Source: Lingula anatina
Lineage: Eukaryota > Brachiopoda > Lingulata > Lingulida > Lingulidae
Direction: 5' to 3'
Length of the DNA: 64,000 nt
Assembly: GCF_001039355.2 (NCBI RefSeq)
Contig: NW_019775702.1
Span: 250,022-314,021 of the forward strand
Shown here: positions 38,581 through 50,851 of the stretch, piece by piece
How the letters are laid out: each line of letters starts with the position of its first letter
Numbering within the stretch: the first letter of the stretch is position 1
The notes under the pieces: generated by a model
Seen by the model: only the letters and a program-made list of their open reading frames with translations
Databases searched by the model: none
Told to the model about the DNA's origin: nothing
Translations under genes and position numbers: made by a program

Positions 38581-40762
38581 ATGGCAGCGCCCACGGGAGG
38601 CGGTGTGAGCAGTAACAGCTCCACGGTTTCTGAAAAATCTCCTCTTGCTGACAAATCATTTGCTACTGTTGTAAGCAGATTAATAGGGGAAGATAAACCA
38701 AAGACTTCTGAATATGTTCCACTACCTGTTTTGCCAGGTACTCTCCCAAAATCAAAGGAAGAATTGATGGTTGCCAGGGCCTTTGAAAGCTGTGCATTCA
38801 AGTCCACCTTGAGCTTAGTCATGGGTGTGTTTGCATTGAAATACGCGTGTTTGGCTCTCAGTTTACAGAATCTTAGATTTTAATACCAATCTTTGCAAGA
38901 CAGTAACATAGACATCAATACCTGGAAAAGTTAAGCAAAAATAGCGTACTAAGTATCCTGGACTTAAGTTAAATACCAATCTTTGTATACATCATTACAT
39001 GATCATACATGCAAGATAATAAATTGGAAGATTAATCAGTAGACAACACCTTGAATAGTTGAGCAAAAAGAGCGTATTTATTTAAGTGCCAGTCTATCTT
39101 TAAGATCATGTACAATATTTGGAAGTCTTGCAGTATCACCATATAACTTTCACATTTTCACTTTTTAGCAGTTTTTACATTTTCTTATTCATCTGTGTCA
39201 AAGTTATTTAAATAAAATGTTTTTGTAATTACTTCTGGCCTTTTTTTTTTTTTTTTTTTTTTAGATATGAGTTTTTTAATCAGGTCAGATCCAGCCCATT
39301 GAAAGATAATTATGTAAGAAACAACCATGTCACCGCAGTTCATAAATTTATGTGTTTTGGCTAATAATGAGGTAACATGACTTATCATGTGACTTTGAAA
39401 ATATAGGGTTGTTGTAATACTGAAATATACCCAATATTGGTATTTTTATATGCTCAAAGTTACCGGATTAGTTTGTGACCAATGAAAATTATTTAAAAAG
39501 CTTTGACATGAATGAACAAGAAAATGTAAAAAAAAACTGCTTTGAAAATGTTAAAGTGTGAAAATTGTTGTATGGACAGAAGACTGCAGAAGTACCCAAT
39601 ATTTTTCAATTCTTTTTGTTTTACTGAAAATGATGCTTTGATTGCAGGTTTTGGACTAGGAGCCATGTTTGGAGTTTTTGCGGCATCCATTGATCCTATG
39701 AGCACAATGACCACAGAAACCCCATCAACACGTGTTTACTTAAGAGAAATGAAAAACAGATCAATATCATATGGGAAAAACTTTGCTGTCATTGGCTGTA
39801 TGTTTGCAGGAACAGAATGCCTTATTGAAACAGTAAGAACTGTACCTTTATGTAATTTTTTTATGGGAATATAAAAAAGTTTGGTTCCTGTGGGCATATT
39901 TGGAAATTTTGTAATTCAGTACTGTTTTTGAAAATAAGTTGTCATTTGTGGTAAGCTTGAAATTTGAGATATGGATATATATTTTTATAGCCCTAAACCT
40001 GCGTGTGATCTTTTTATCTGATGACCTGGACAAATTTCAAATGAACGTTTATAATTTCATTAGGTCATATTGTCAAATCAAGAAATATGGACTTATATTT
40101 ACTTTATTACTTTATTCTGCTGCACTTCTTATTTTTGGTAATATCAGTTTTGATAAATTTGACCTAAGGCATGCCAGAGATCCATAAACCACAGAACATA
40201 TTATGTTTCATGACCTAAAATTCCATTTTCCAGTATCGTGGGCAAACTGGTCTTCTCAACGGGACATTTGCTGGGGGACTAACTGGAGGTCTCATTGGAC
40301 TAAGAGGTGACACATGCTAAATTTAAATTTTCTGGCAGTTTGTTTTTTATAATTTTATATATTGTAACCAAGATTAAGGTATCTGAGGTGAAACATTATT
40401 AGAAGTATCAGTGATCAGGCTGAGAGGCAGTTGAGGTATTTTAGACATCAATTAATTCAGGCCAGTTTTCTAAATATTATGTAGCCCATTAGAACACCGA
40501 GTTCAGACAAAATCAGTTACTGACTTACTGTCATTGGAGTTTATATCTGGTTAGTTTTTTTAAAGTTAGACATTTCCTGCTAGGAAAAATAGGACAGGTG
40601 TTTGTAAATTAATCAGTTTTTTAATGATTGTTGTGCTCATTTTTTAAAAATAATAAATACATATATTTTTTCTTTTCAGCTGGTGTGAAAGCAGGTATGT
40701 TTGGAGCTGTTGGATTTGCTGTCTTCTCTACAGTAATTGACTATTATTTCAGGCATTCATAA
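38581..40762 (+). CDS. TIMM22: TIMM22, mitochondrial import inner membrane translocase subunit Tim22
   Basis: Tim22 is the channel subunit that inserts multispanning carrier proteins into the mitochondrial inner membrane. Exons 38581-38824, 39648-39832, 40234-40306 and 40680-40762 (TAA) join with phases 1, 0, 1 and encode 194 residues, the same length as human TIM22. The Tim17/22/23 domain is clear: VARAFESCAFKSTLS, FGLGAMFGVFAASID, SYGKNFAVIGCMFAGTECLI, YRGQTGLLNGTFAGG and GLRAGVKAGMFGAVGFAVFS, with Gly-rich membrane helices. The two Cys in ESCAFK and TECLI match the family's disulfide pair. The N-terminal 50 residues are Ser/Pro-rich and variable. PRODH lies head-to-head upstream. Confidence 0.96.
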
Positions 40763-41055
40763 CAATGCCAGGCCACATGAAACTGTCAAAGACTATTAGA
40801 AATATTATTGTGACATTATGGTAATTTATTTGGTCACCAGGTTTATAAAGATGATTGCTACGTTTTTGAAAGTGTTTTTGAACTTTTTGGTGGGTTTCAG
40901 GAATGAACATTTGTGTTTAGACAAGCAACATAGCATGTTGCTGTGTTTTTCCAATAAAAAGAGAAAGGAATTTATGGAAAAAGATACTCAGTACAGTCAA
41001 ACCTTGGTAAAATTTAACGGTTCAAAAAGTATTTGTTCTTGCATTTTGTAAAAAG

Positions 41056-41061
41056 AATAAA
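41056..41061 (+). terminator. Candidate TIMM22 poly(A) signal
   Basis: AATAAA lies about 295 bases after the stop; another AATAAA-containing stretch is near 40953. Confidence 0.35.
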
Positions 41062-41389
41062 TCTCTGTGAAAATAATATTTTTCCATAACAGCTGTTTTT
41101 GTTGTGATATTCTAGCAACCACTTTGAAATCTCAGCATGGACACTTTGTATACATGTTGTTTCATTTCCCATCTATGATAGACTGTAAGCAAGCTATTTT
41201 TTCATTGCTTGTATCAAGAAATTCAGTATAATTATAATTGTTTTTAGAAAAGTCGTACTCATTTGAAAATTAAAATAAGTGCTTGGAATATTTGAATGAA
41301 ATTAAAGTTATTAATGTGTTAATTTGGAGGGTTGTCCATGCCATAACTTTTTTATTTGCTGAAGTCACAAGAAAAGAATTGAGGGTCAG

Positions 41390-44300
41390 TTGATGAAATA
41401 TTGTTTTTGCTTATTACACTTAATGTTTAACAGGAGCTGAATTTTCCCCTTTTAAACATATATTTTATTTATTGTTTTAAGGGGAAGAAATGTCCATTCC
41501 ACTGATTTTTAGCATGTTTCTTGGGGACAATCAATTTTCCCAGTTACCAAACCAATGTCCAATGCATTTTACCTGCTTTTGAAAAGGTGAAAGTGCATAA
41601 AAAATTCTGACTCCCTCAAAATTAGCTTTGGTGGCGCTTGTTCATCACCTAATCTATTGTGTCTGGCTGAACTCTCTCCCTTTCTCTCTTCATTTATTAT
41701 CATTATTTTTATTATTTATTTTATTTTATTATTTATTATTATTTATTTTCTTTTTTAGTGATCAGAAAATTAATTAAATGTATGTTGTTTCTGTTCTTCA
41801 CCAGGAGCCTCTGCCTTTCTTATTTTGTAACTGTGGGAGGACAGTGAGCACCCAAACCCAATATAAAGATGCATATCACATGCTGAGGTATCAAAAAATA
41901 AAATTGAATGGATTTGAAGTTGTATTCAATTTTTTTTAATGTGTATAGAACAAAAATCCACTGCTGTCTCAGTTTTACATTTACATTTAATTTTTACTAT
42001 ATGTTCCGGTAACGTATGTTCCGGGCCATATAATTTTAATGTTTATATCACGTAACAATATGCTTTGTAATGATTCAGTCATGGTAAATTATATGTGACG
42101 TGAGGATGTTTTTATAAATATTTAAACTGTAACTCAAGTGGCTTTGAGCCATGGCTAATGCTACGTAACGTATGTTCCCCAGAAAAATTGTCAGAAATTT
42201 GCTCAAGTAGGCCTACTTGGTGCAATAGGAAACAGGATTTTCTGTTGCTAACTGAAAAATATATTGTGATTCCATCATGATTTGACATTTCTGATATAAT
42301 ATTTGGACCACAAATGGAAAACAGTTTATTTAATGCTTATTTTACTCAGTCAGTAGGGTGTATCCCCCCCTCCCTTTTATAATATTTAGTGACAAGCAAA
42401 CTAAAGTCGGTCCAAAAATGCAGGCTTAACCATTTCTGGCGAGTGATTATTCAGTTTGTAGTTCGTATGCATAATAGGAGTGAGTATTTTTCATCCAGCT
42501 GCATGGTTCTAGTCCTAGTCCTTTGAGTAACAAAGAATTTACAGGTATATATTTCTTGGTAGACGGAACCGTCAAACATCTGTTAATGCTGTTGATTTGC
42601 TGGGAGGTAGTACGCAGTATGTTTTTGAGTAATGTACGAGTCAGGTAGTAAATCTGGCACATAGGCCTAAATATAATATTTGAATAATTGATAGCGTGAC
42701 CTACATATTGATACAGTAGAAGCACCGGCTGGTCAACACAAGGGCTTTCTCGTCCGACGTAAATTTGGTGTGTGTACATGAAACGTTCATAACCGCCCAG
42801 TCCTTTACGTCTCCAAGCCACAGGACTGACAGACAGGTGATCGACTCGGCTACTTGCTACATTATATTACTATTATCAGGGTGCCATGGCCACGAGGTGG
42901 GGAATTTGCAGCGTGGGGACAATAAGTCACGACTTTGCCGTCGCCTTGAAGACCTTGCCCCCAGAAGATCACCAGGTAACTTATATACCAATGATTTATA
43001 CACCATGCACGAAAAAGATTACCTAAGCCTGCTATCTGGGTCATCTCAATCGACAGCGTAGCTCAAACTCGCTTTTCACAGACCCCCCTACCCTCCAATC
43101 GATGTGATCACAGGGTTTCTGNTTGATGAAATATTGTTTTTGCTTATTACACTTAATGTTTAACAGGAGCTGAATTTTCCCCTTTTAAACATATATTTTA
43201 TTTATTGTTTTAAGGGGAAGAAATGTCCATTCCACTGATTTTTAGCATGTTTCTTGGGGACAATCAATTTTCCCAGTTACCAAACCAATGTCCAATGCAT
43301 TTTACCTGCTTTTGAAAAGGTGAAAGTGCATAAAAAATTCTGACTCCCTCAAAATTAGCTTTGGTGGCGCTTGTTCATCACCTAATCTATTGTGTCTGGC
43401 TGAACTCTCTCCCTTTCTCTCTTCATTTATTATCATTATTTTTATTATTTATTTTATTTTATTATTTATTATTATTTATTTTCTTTTTTAGTGATCAGAA
43501 AATTAATTAAATGTATGTTGTTTCTGTTCTTCACCAGGAGCCTCTGCCTTTCTTATTTTGTAACTGTGGGAGGACAGTGAGCACCCAAACCCAATATAAA
43601 GATGCATATCACATGCTGAGGTATCAAAAAATAAAATTGAATGGATTTGAAGTTGTATTCAATTTTTTTTAATGTGTATAGAACAAAAATCCACTGCTGT
43701 CTCAGTTTTACATTTACATTTAATTTTTACTATATGTTCCGGTAACGTATGTTCCGGGCCATATAATTTTAATGTTTATATCACGTAACAATATGCTTTG
43801 TAATGATTCAGTCATGGTAAATTATATGTGACGTGAGGATGTTTTTATAAATATTTAAACTGTAACTCAAGTGGCTTTGAGCCATGGCTAATGCTACGTA
43901 ACGTATGTTCCCCAGAAAAATTGTCAGAAATTTGCTCAAGTAGGCCTACTTGGTGCAATAGGAAACAGGATTTTCTGTTGCTAACTGAAAAATATATTGT
44001 GATTCCATCATGATTTGACATTTCTGATATAATATTTGGACCACAAATGGAAAACAGTTTATTTAATGCTTATTTTACTCAGTCAGTAGGGTGTATCCCC
44101 CCCTCCCTTTTATAATATTTAGTGACAAGCAAACTAAAGTCGGTCCAAAAATGCAGGCTTAACCATTTCTGGCGAGTGATTATTCAGTTTGTAGTTCGTA
44201 TGCATAATAGGAGTGAGTATTTTTCATCCAGCTGCATGGTTCTAGTCCTAGTCCTTTGAGTAACAAAGAATTTACAGGTATATATTTCTTGGTAGACGGA

Positions 44301-44854
44301 ACCGTCAAACATCTGTTAATGCTGTTGATTTGCTGGGAGGTAGTACGCAGTATGTTTTTGAGTAATGTACGAGTCAGGTAGTAAATCTGGCACATAGGCC
44401 TAAATATAATATTTGAATAATTGATAGCGTGACCTACATATTGATACAGTAGAAGCACCGGCTGGTCAACACAAGGGCTTTCTCGTCCGACGTAAATTTG
44501 GTGTGTGTACATGAAACGTTCATAACCGCCCAGTCCTTTACGTCTCCAAGCCACAGGACTGACAGACAGGTGATCGACTCGGCTACTTGCTACATTATAT
44601 TACTATTATCAGGGTGCCATGGCCACGAGGTGGGGAATTTGCAGCGTGGGGACAATAAGTCACGACTTTGCCGTCGCCTTGAAGACCTTGCCCCCAGAAG
44701 ATCACCAGGTAACTTATATACCAATGATTTATACACCATGCACGAAAAAGATTACCTAAGCCTGCTATCTGGGTCATCTCAATCGACAGCGTAGCTCAAA
44801 CTCGCTTTTCACAGACCCCCCTACCCTCCAATCGATGTGATCACAGGGTTTCTG
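41390..44854 (+). repeat. 1732-bp direct duplication joined by a single N (likely assembly artefact)
   Basis: 41390-43121 and 43123-44854 appear identical, with offset 1733, and are separated by one N at 43122. Both copies contain the same 90-base DHDH first exon and its upstream region. A lone N exactly at the junction is what overlapping contigs, or two haplotypes placed end to end, would leave. Confidence 0.9.
42886..42975 (+). other. Extra copy of DHDH exon 1
   Basis: This is identical to the exon at 44619-44708 ([17 protein letters not shown]...), with the same donor CAG|gtaact. It belongs to the first copy of the 1732-bp duplication. If the duplication is real, it would be an alternative first exon or promoter for DHDH. 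Confidence 0.85.
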
Positions 44855-47713
44855 TCATATGTCTGTAGGCGAGTCTGTTACAAAATTCAATTTTATTACA
44901 CTGTTTACAGACTACACTATGGAGACCTCTGTGATCGGAATGTAGACCTCCCCGTATATTAGCGGTGCGTACGTGGTGTGCGGATTTTATTTACCAGGCA
45001 AACACAGGTCAAGGGGGGAGGGTAGGTTCAGGTTCAGGTGTGCATTATTTAGTAGTAGGTAGCTATAGACCTTATAGAGTAAAATACTTAAAGGGCATAC
45101 CGGGAATACTCTTTTCACTCCTTTTTTGTCTTATGATAATAGCACAATATGTCCATTACATTGCGGTTCCAGGAAATCGAGACCCCCCCCCCCCCTCGTC
45201 CTCCGACCCTGCCGTCTTCCCTTTTACAGTTATCTTATTGTAGTTAAAATTTCTTTTACACATTTTAGATAGCCTCCGTGGCAGCACGCGATCTTGGGCG
45301 AGCACAGGAGTTTGCTAAACTGTTTGACATTCCTACAGCATATGGGTCATACGAAGACTTAGTTAAAGACCCAAATATTGGTAAGAAGGCTAATCTTTAT
45401 TTATTTATTTTTTTAATTTTTAATTTTATTTATTTTTTATTTTATTTATTTAATTATTCATTTTTATTTTATTATTTTATTAATTTTTTTATTTAATTTT
45501 TATTATTATTATTTTTATTTATTTTTTTTTTGGTCAGTAAATGAAACAATCTCCATAAATCATTCAATTATTTCAAATTATTAGTTGGAATGAAACTCTG
45601 TTAAATAAAATATCTTTTTCTGCATAAGACTTTCCAACCAGCTCATGCCACAACAATTTTAGATGTTTAATTTAATTTAATTTATTTATTTATTTATTTT
45701 GTGGGTTAGGTATACATCACTCCGGTTCTTTAGAAACTCACCTGTGCTCTGTGGAGCCTCACTGTCAGGTAATAGAAGGGCGAGTTTCCGGTGACCTCTT
45801 ATATCAGGGTTATATATATATATGTAATTTGCAAAGAGAGACATTAGTTCAAAATGCATGTGGAAAATGTGTCACCGATATAAGTCTCCATGCTGTTTTC
45901 CAGATGTGGTGTATATTGGTTCGATTCACCCGGAGCATAAACGACTGTGCATGTTGGCCCTGAACCACGGCAAGCCGGTTCTGTGTGAGAAGCCCTTTAT
46001 GCTTAACTCAAAACAGGCCAAAGAAGTCATTGATTTCGCTAAAGAGAAAAAATTATTTCTCATGGAGGTAAGGAACGAAAATGATTCAGACGGAGTAATG
46101 ACAAAGATTTTTTTCACATTTTACCTTCATTGGCGGTAGTGAGCACCCTGAGCTTCAGAGCTAACTTGACACTAACCTTTTCACTGTAGCCTATCTCCAT
46201 CGTGTTAACTTGACACGATGGAGATAGGCTACAGTGAAAAGGTTAGTGTCAAGTTAGCTCTGAAGCTCAGGGTGGTAGTGAGAGGTTCTAAGGCTCATTT
46301 ATATAGAAGTTGAATAATTCCGAAAAGGACGATCCAGCTTGTGCCGTATGTAACTACTGTAAGCGGGTATTTAGTTAATACTCTTTTTCTTGTCGGGACC
46401 AAAAGTTTATAAATCTCTCTAATTAAATTATATGTTCCAGGCTATTTGGAGCCGCTTCTTACCGGGCTATGAGCAGATAAGAAAAGAAATAGCGGAGCAG
46501 AATATCGGCGAAGTTCGATTCGTTCAAGCTTCGTTTGGACAGACAATTTCTCACCTGGAGCGCATCACAAACAAATCGCTTGGTGGAGGCGCACTCTTGG
46601 ACATGGGTATATACCCTATACAGTTAGCCTCTATGGTTTTCGGCGAAAGACCAACCAAGATAGTAGCCACTGGTCATCTTTTCCCAACTGGTAAGTGACC
46701 ATAATTAATTTCCATGTCTTACCTGCTTTTGAGGAAGAACTAAGTTTCCAAACAAAATTAGTTGTGATCTTTATATTTACCTATTTATTTATCTATTTTA
46801 ACCATCCTATTTTACTTCTATGTAATTATTTATATATTATATCCGTACACGAAGTAGAACTTGCTAGCCATTCGAGGCTGAAATTCAACACCATGACCTC
46901 CAAAAAGTTCTATTCTAGGCGTCGACGAGGTGTGCACAATCACTCTGCACTATTCAAATGGCCGCATGGCTCAGTTGGCCGCCCACACCAGCGTCCTCTT
47001 CCAGAACAGTGCTGTCATCTATGGAACCAAAGGGAAATTAGAGGTAATGGAAATGGGAAAATTTTATCGAAGGGGAAAGAAAATCATTATCCGATGAAAT
47101 AAACGTAGTGAAAATGTGTTATTAAGTACTAGTATATTGTTATGAAGTGGAAATGACCTAGAAACAATGAAGTTATGAGTTTAAAATGCAAAACTTTTTT
47201 TGTGATATCTATTTAGCTTCCAGAAAAATTCTGGTGTCCAACAAAACTGATTACCCCTGCCAAAACGTACAGTTTCCCGATGCCGGAGACAACGTACAAA
47301 ACCAATTGTGTTAACAGCACAGGTCTTTGCTACCAAGCGCGAGCAGTTCGAGAGTGCTTGAAAAAAGGTACCGTATGAACGCAACTGTAATGTTTAATGA
47401 TTTAAACGTTCCAAATAAAACACGTCCTGTCATTTTTCTTTATCTGACATTATCCACAACCGGTATTGTATTCTATGAAATAGCATATTTTAATTATTAT
47501 CAATCGTTTACTGCTAACATTACCATTTTCACATATAAATGGTTTTCCTTTCGAAAAATTAACTTACAACTTACATGTAAAATAAATTAACTGTACTGTC
47601 TGTTTCCAGGAGAGTTGGAAAGTGCTGTAGTGAGTCATCATGAATCTTTGTTGCTAATGGAAATAATGGACGAGTGCCGCAAACAAATGGGAGTTGTATA
47701 CGACATCGAGTGA
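44619..47713 (+). CDS. DHDH: DHDH, trans-1,2-dihydrobenzene-1,2-diol dehydrogenase
   Basis: This is a cytosolic NADP-dependent dehydrogenase of the Gfo/Idh/MocA family (dimeric dihydrodiol / D-xylose dehydrogenase). Exons: 44619-44708, 45269-45380, 45904-46067, 46441-46690, 46919-47043, 47217-47367 and 47610-47713 (TGA); 331 residues against 334 in human. Order: N-terminal Rossmann strand ([14 protein letters not shown]), [50 protein letters not shown] (the catalytic Lys loop), [32 protein letters not shown] (with the conserved Asp and Tyr), [35 protein letters not shown] and a C-terminal helix ending [12 protein letters not shown]. Intron 3 holds a perfect hairpin element; intron 2 is low-complexity TTTATTT sequence. 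Confidence 0.95.
45381..45535. repeat. TTTA/TTTAT low-complexity tract in DHDH intron 2
   Basis: About 150 bases are almost entirely T and A, in irregular TTTATTTATTTT-type repeats. Confidence 0.9.
46136..46282. mobile_element. Perfect hairpin element with 8-bp target duplication in DHDH intron 3
   Basis: Two exactly complementary 61-base arms (46144-46204 and 46214-46274), beginning caccctgagcttcagagc, flank a 9-base loop. The element is bracketed by identical 8-base repeats gtagtgag at 46136-46143 and 46275-46282. An 8-bp duplication fits a hAT-type transposase. No mismatch between the arms suggests recent origin. Confidence 0.85.
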
Positions 47714-48016
47714 AGACTTCTAACACACCGCAACGATAAAACTTGATAAACAAAAGGTTTTCATCAGTGGATCATCCTCTGCACTATACAAAGTGTGACA
47801 ATCGCTGTTACCTTTTCGCAAAATCTGGTACTCAAAGGGACAGTATAAAACACCGCATTGTTTTCGACCAAATGGAAGTTTGACTGGACTTAAAAAAAGC
47901 CAAAGTTGCACATGTTTCGATTTTCATTTATAGCTTTGATTTGAAAGAGCAAATGTCAATGTTCTCGTAAACATTATATACTAAACGGCGACCCCTGCCT
48001 GCCCCCTGTCACTTAC

Positions 48017-48180
48017 CAAGCAGCATGCCAGCGCGTTTCGATAGTTATGAATTTAGGCTGGTCTCCAATATACCCAGGTGCACACTGTACTTCCTGAACT
48101 CGACATTTTCCATTTGCCAATAAAAAATGATCAGAAAGCAAATTTATTGAAGTAAAATTGAAAGTATTATTGTCCATGTC
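48017..48180 (-). other. Orphan exon candidate on the minus strand
   Basis: A long T-rich tract ending ttctgcag precedes a 164-base open stretch that stops exactly at a consensus donor, TTG|gtaagt. The frame (DMDNNTFNFTSINLL, then LANGKCRVQEVQCAPGYIG) is open throughout. I recognise no family and see no partner exon. It overlaps the likely DHDH 3' UTR in antisense. Confidence 0.35.
48119..48124 (+). terminator. Candidate DHDH poly(A) signal
   Basis: Plus-strand AATAAA about 400 bases after the DHDH stop. Confidence 0.35.
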
Positions 48181-48563
48181 CTGCAGAAGCCACAAAGAGG
48201 AAAACAAAACAACAAAACGTATAAATTATTCAATCAAGATAATAATATATCAAATAAATAAACAAAAAAAAATATAATAATAAATAATAAACAAAAAATA
48301 TATATATAATGCACACGTTTATACTTCGCATGCGTCGTCTTAAACAACACAGATAGGATACTCATTCTTTTTCTGCAGTATTCATTCGAATGGACTGATG
48401 AACCACGATGAAAACATTATCTCAAAATCTCAGTAAAATATTTTACTCCACACAGTGTATTCATTTAAAGAAATTAGCGTTTTATCTTCACTGCCAGATG
48501 TGGTTTCGCGGCATAATGAATCGTTCGGAGAATCTTTTTTATGAGAAATGTAATCACATACGT

Positions 48564-48615
48564 TTCTCTCTCTCTCTCTCTCTCTCTCACTCTCTCTCTC
48601 TCTCTCTCTCTCTCT
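48564..48615. repeat. (TC)n microsatellite
   Basis: About 26 TC units with one interruption (tcac). Confidence 0.95.
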
Positions 48616-50851
48616 GACCGCCGCTGTGATTTGTTGTTCTCTCTGTCTTCTCTACAGCAGTAGAAGGCTACGCTTTGGTTTTTAAGGATCTGTTGTTGGG
48701 GTCATGGAGATCAAACCCAAACGCCTCTGACAGGAGGGTATTTTAGAGAGCCACTAATCTTCTGTAAGGTGTGCAAAATATACAGAAATGTCTTGTACAG
48801 TAATTTATTGGGTTGAATATGGTTTCAGTTAAAGACGGACGTTTTAACGATATTATAATGAAAATAATAACGTAGAACTGCGAAAAAGTATAAAAAGCAT
48901 TAGGAATTCACTTTATGTCGACTTCTGATTAAATCTGCTGTGATCAACAGCTGATCCTTCTCCTTTACAATGATAATGCGTAAGCATTAGGTCTTTGAAA
49001 TATCCAATATTCATCCTTCAAAAGGACGCTTTCTGTTATACTGATTGTGATTCCAAAAGTTCATGAGCCCACTGTTGAAGAAAGTCCGGTGTCAAGATAC
49101 TGGATCATCACACGGGCCCTGTGGGAAATCATCCTGGAGATCACGAAGAGTAGTATGGGAGAGGCCAGCGGTGATAGAACTGACAGTTTTGTATCAAAGT
49201 TCGCCTAACCATGGAGGCAAACTGGGCAGATGATTACTTTAGCTGCATGGCGTATCCACTGTGATCATGACCTTTTAAAGTGATATTTCAACGACATTTC
49301 TTCTTTTATGTCAAGGTTTAGACAATTTCTGTAATGACATTAAGACATTAAAACGGAACATTTCAATTAAACGGCTGAGCATATAGATTAAAGAAATTTG
49401 GCTGTTTGCTCGTCACCTGGTAGTCACCTATAATTTTTAAAAATTGTAACCCTTTTCTTTTGTTAAACCCGTTGTTTTTTTTATGTTTTGGTAGGATATA
49501 ATCATAGCAAAACGTAAATACATAGATAAAAAATTAAATCAATATCAAAAATCCAAGAAATATTGGTTCCTGTAGCCAACGGATGGCATAGCCCTAAAAT
49601 ACAATGTGAGGACGTTGTGGCAGTCGTTGTCATATTAAATTTTTTAACACGAACATAATCTTGCATTGAATCGGCATTTAATTCAGAACCATGCTGGGGA
49701 TACGTCTACAAGGGGACTTTCAAATCGAATCCATTCGGATCAAATGTATTCATGCTGTCTACTTAAATACTTGACTAAAATAAGAAGTGTGTAGAGAATT
49801 CAATATCTGATATTTTTCTATTCCAGGCAGTCACACCGTGGCTACTAGCTCCGTGTCCAATGAAGGTTTCTGATGTGTGTTGGTGTGCGTACTCGATCTG
49901 TGTGCCCTCTTCCATAGCTGGTGTTCCTCGCCGACATTTTAGGTCTCATTTTTTTTTTAGCCCTTGTACAATGTTTGCATATACCACGTCCTTATAAGTT
50001 CGTTATCATTTTTTTTACATGAAGCCGCAAACGCAAAATCTTAAAGGCTTTTCTATTACTTTTACTTGCGTACATCTAACGTATAAACAAGTCAAAGTGA
50101 CATGTTAAAGTAATCAAAAGCTTTGCAATCTAATTCTATGGCTGCGTATTGAAAAATATTATTTAAAAGTGTAACAAGGACCTAAGCTTTATTCAATACT
50201 TATTTATTGTTTAGAAATGTTAATTAAATTCTGACACAGGTCTTTGAAACGTAAAAACCATCCTGAACGATATCTTCTCAAAGAATAATCTTCCACAAAC
50301 GCCATTTGGAATTATTCTAAAATGTTTTATAAAATTAACAATAAATATGTCTACCGATATGTGTTTTTATTTCTGATGATCTATATACATGTAGATGTAG
50401 TATATCGATAATGTAACGCTGTCTACTAATGTAACAGCCGCCGCAAACAACATATAGAATTCAATATTGAGCTCGAGTTAATTATTAATACATGTATGTT
50501 TCATTTGTATAGCATGACATTCTTAAGTGGTTTGAACTTGAGCGTGCAGCACTATCAAGTCTTTTGGTTATTTAGCAACACACCCCTTAAACACCAAATT
50601 TTTATTATTTTCAGTTTTTAACGAGATATTGATATTAAGTTTTAATTTAACAAGATCTTGTGAAATACCACCTGCATGTATTTATTTACGGTCGGTGAGT
50701 CAACAGTGACGTCTGATCTTGTGACTTGTAAAGTGTGTCAAGACTCTGATAAAACCGAGTATAAAGTTAAGTGTACAATTCCGACGAACAGGATACAAGT
50801 AGAACAAGGAAACAGAAAGTGGAACCATTTGCTACTAATTCTAACAGGAGA
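48616..50851. other. Region upstream of the His/Pro/Tyr-rich gene
   Basis: No coding exon could be assigned. Promoter and 5' UTR exons of the next gene probably lie here, because its first coding exon appears to follow an acceptor (attctaacag at 50848). Confidence 0.4.

Noticed and set aside
42447-44794. Pairs of identical 124- and 98-codon frames
   Set aside because: They repeat because of the 1732-bp duplication; the real exon there (DHDH exon 1) is in a different frame.
47181-47384. Antisense frame over DHDH exon 6
   Set aside because: It is a shadow of a well-supported DHDH exon.
49091-49207. Open stretch reading RYWIITRALWEIILEI before a stop
   Set aside because: It has no upstream acceptor in phase, no initiator ATG context and no recognisable family.
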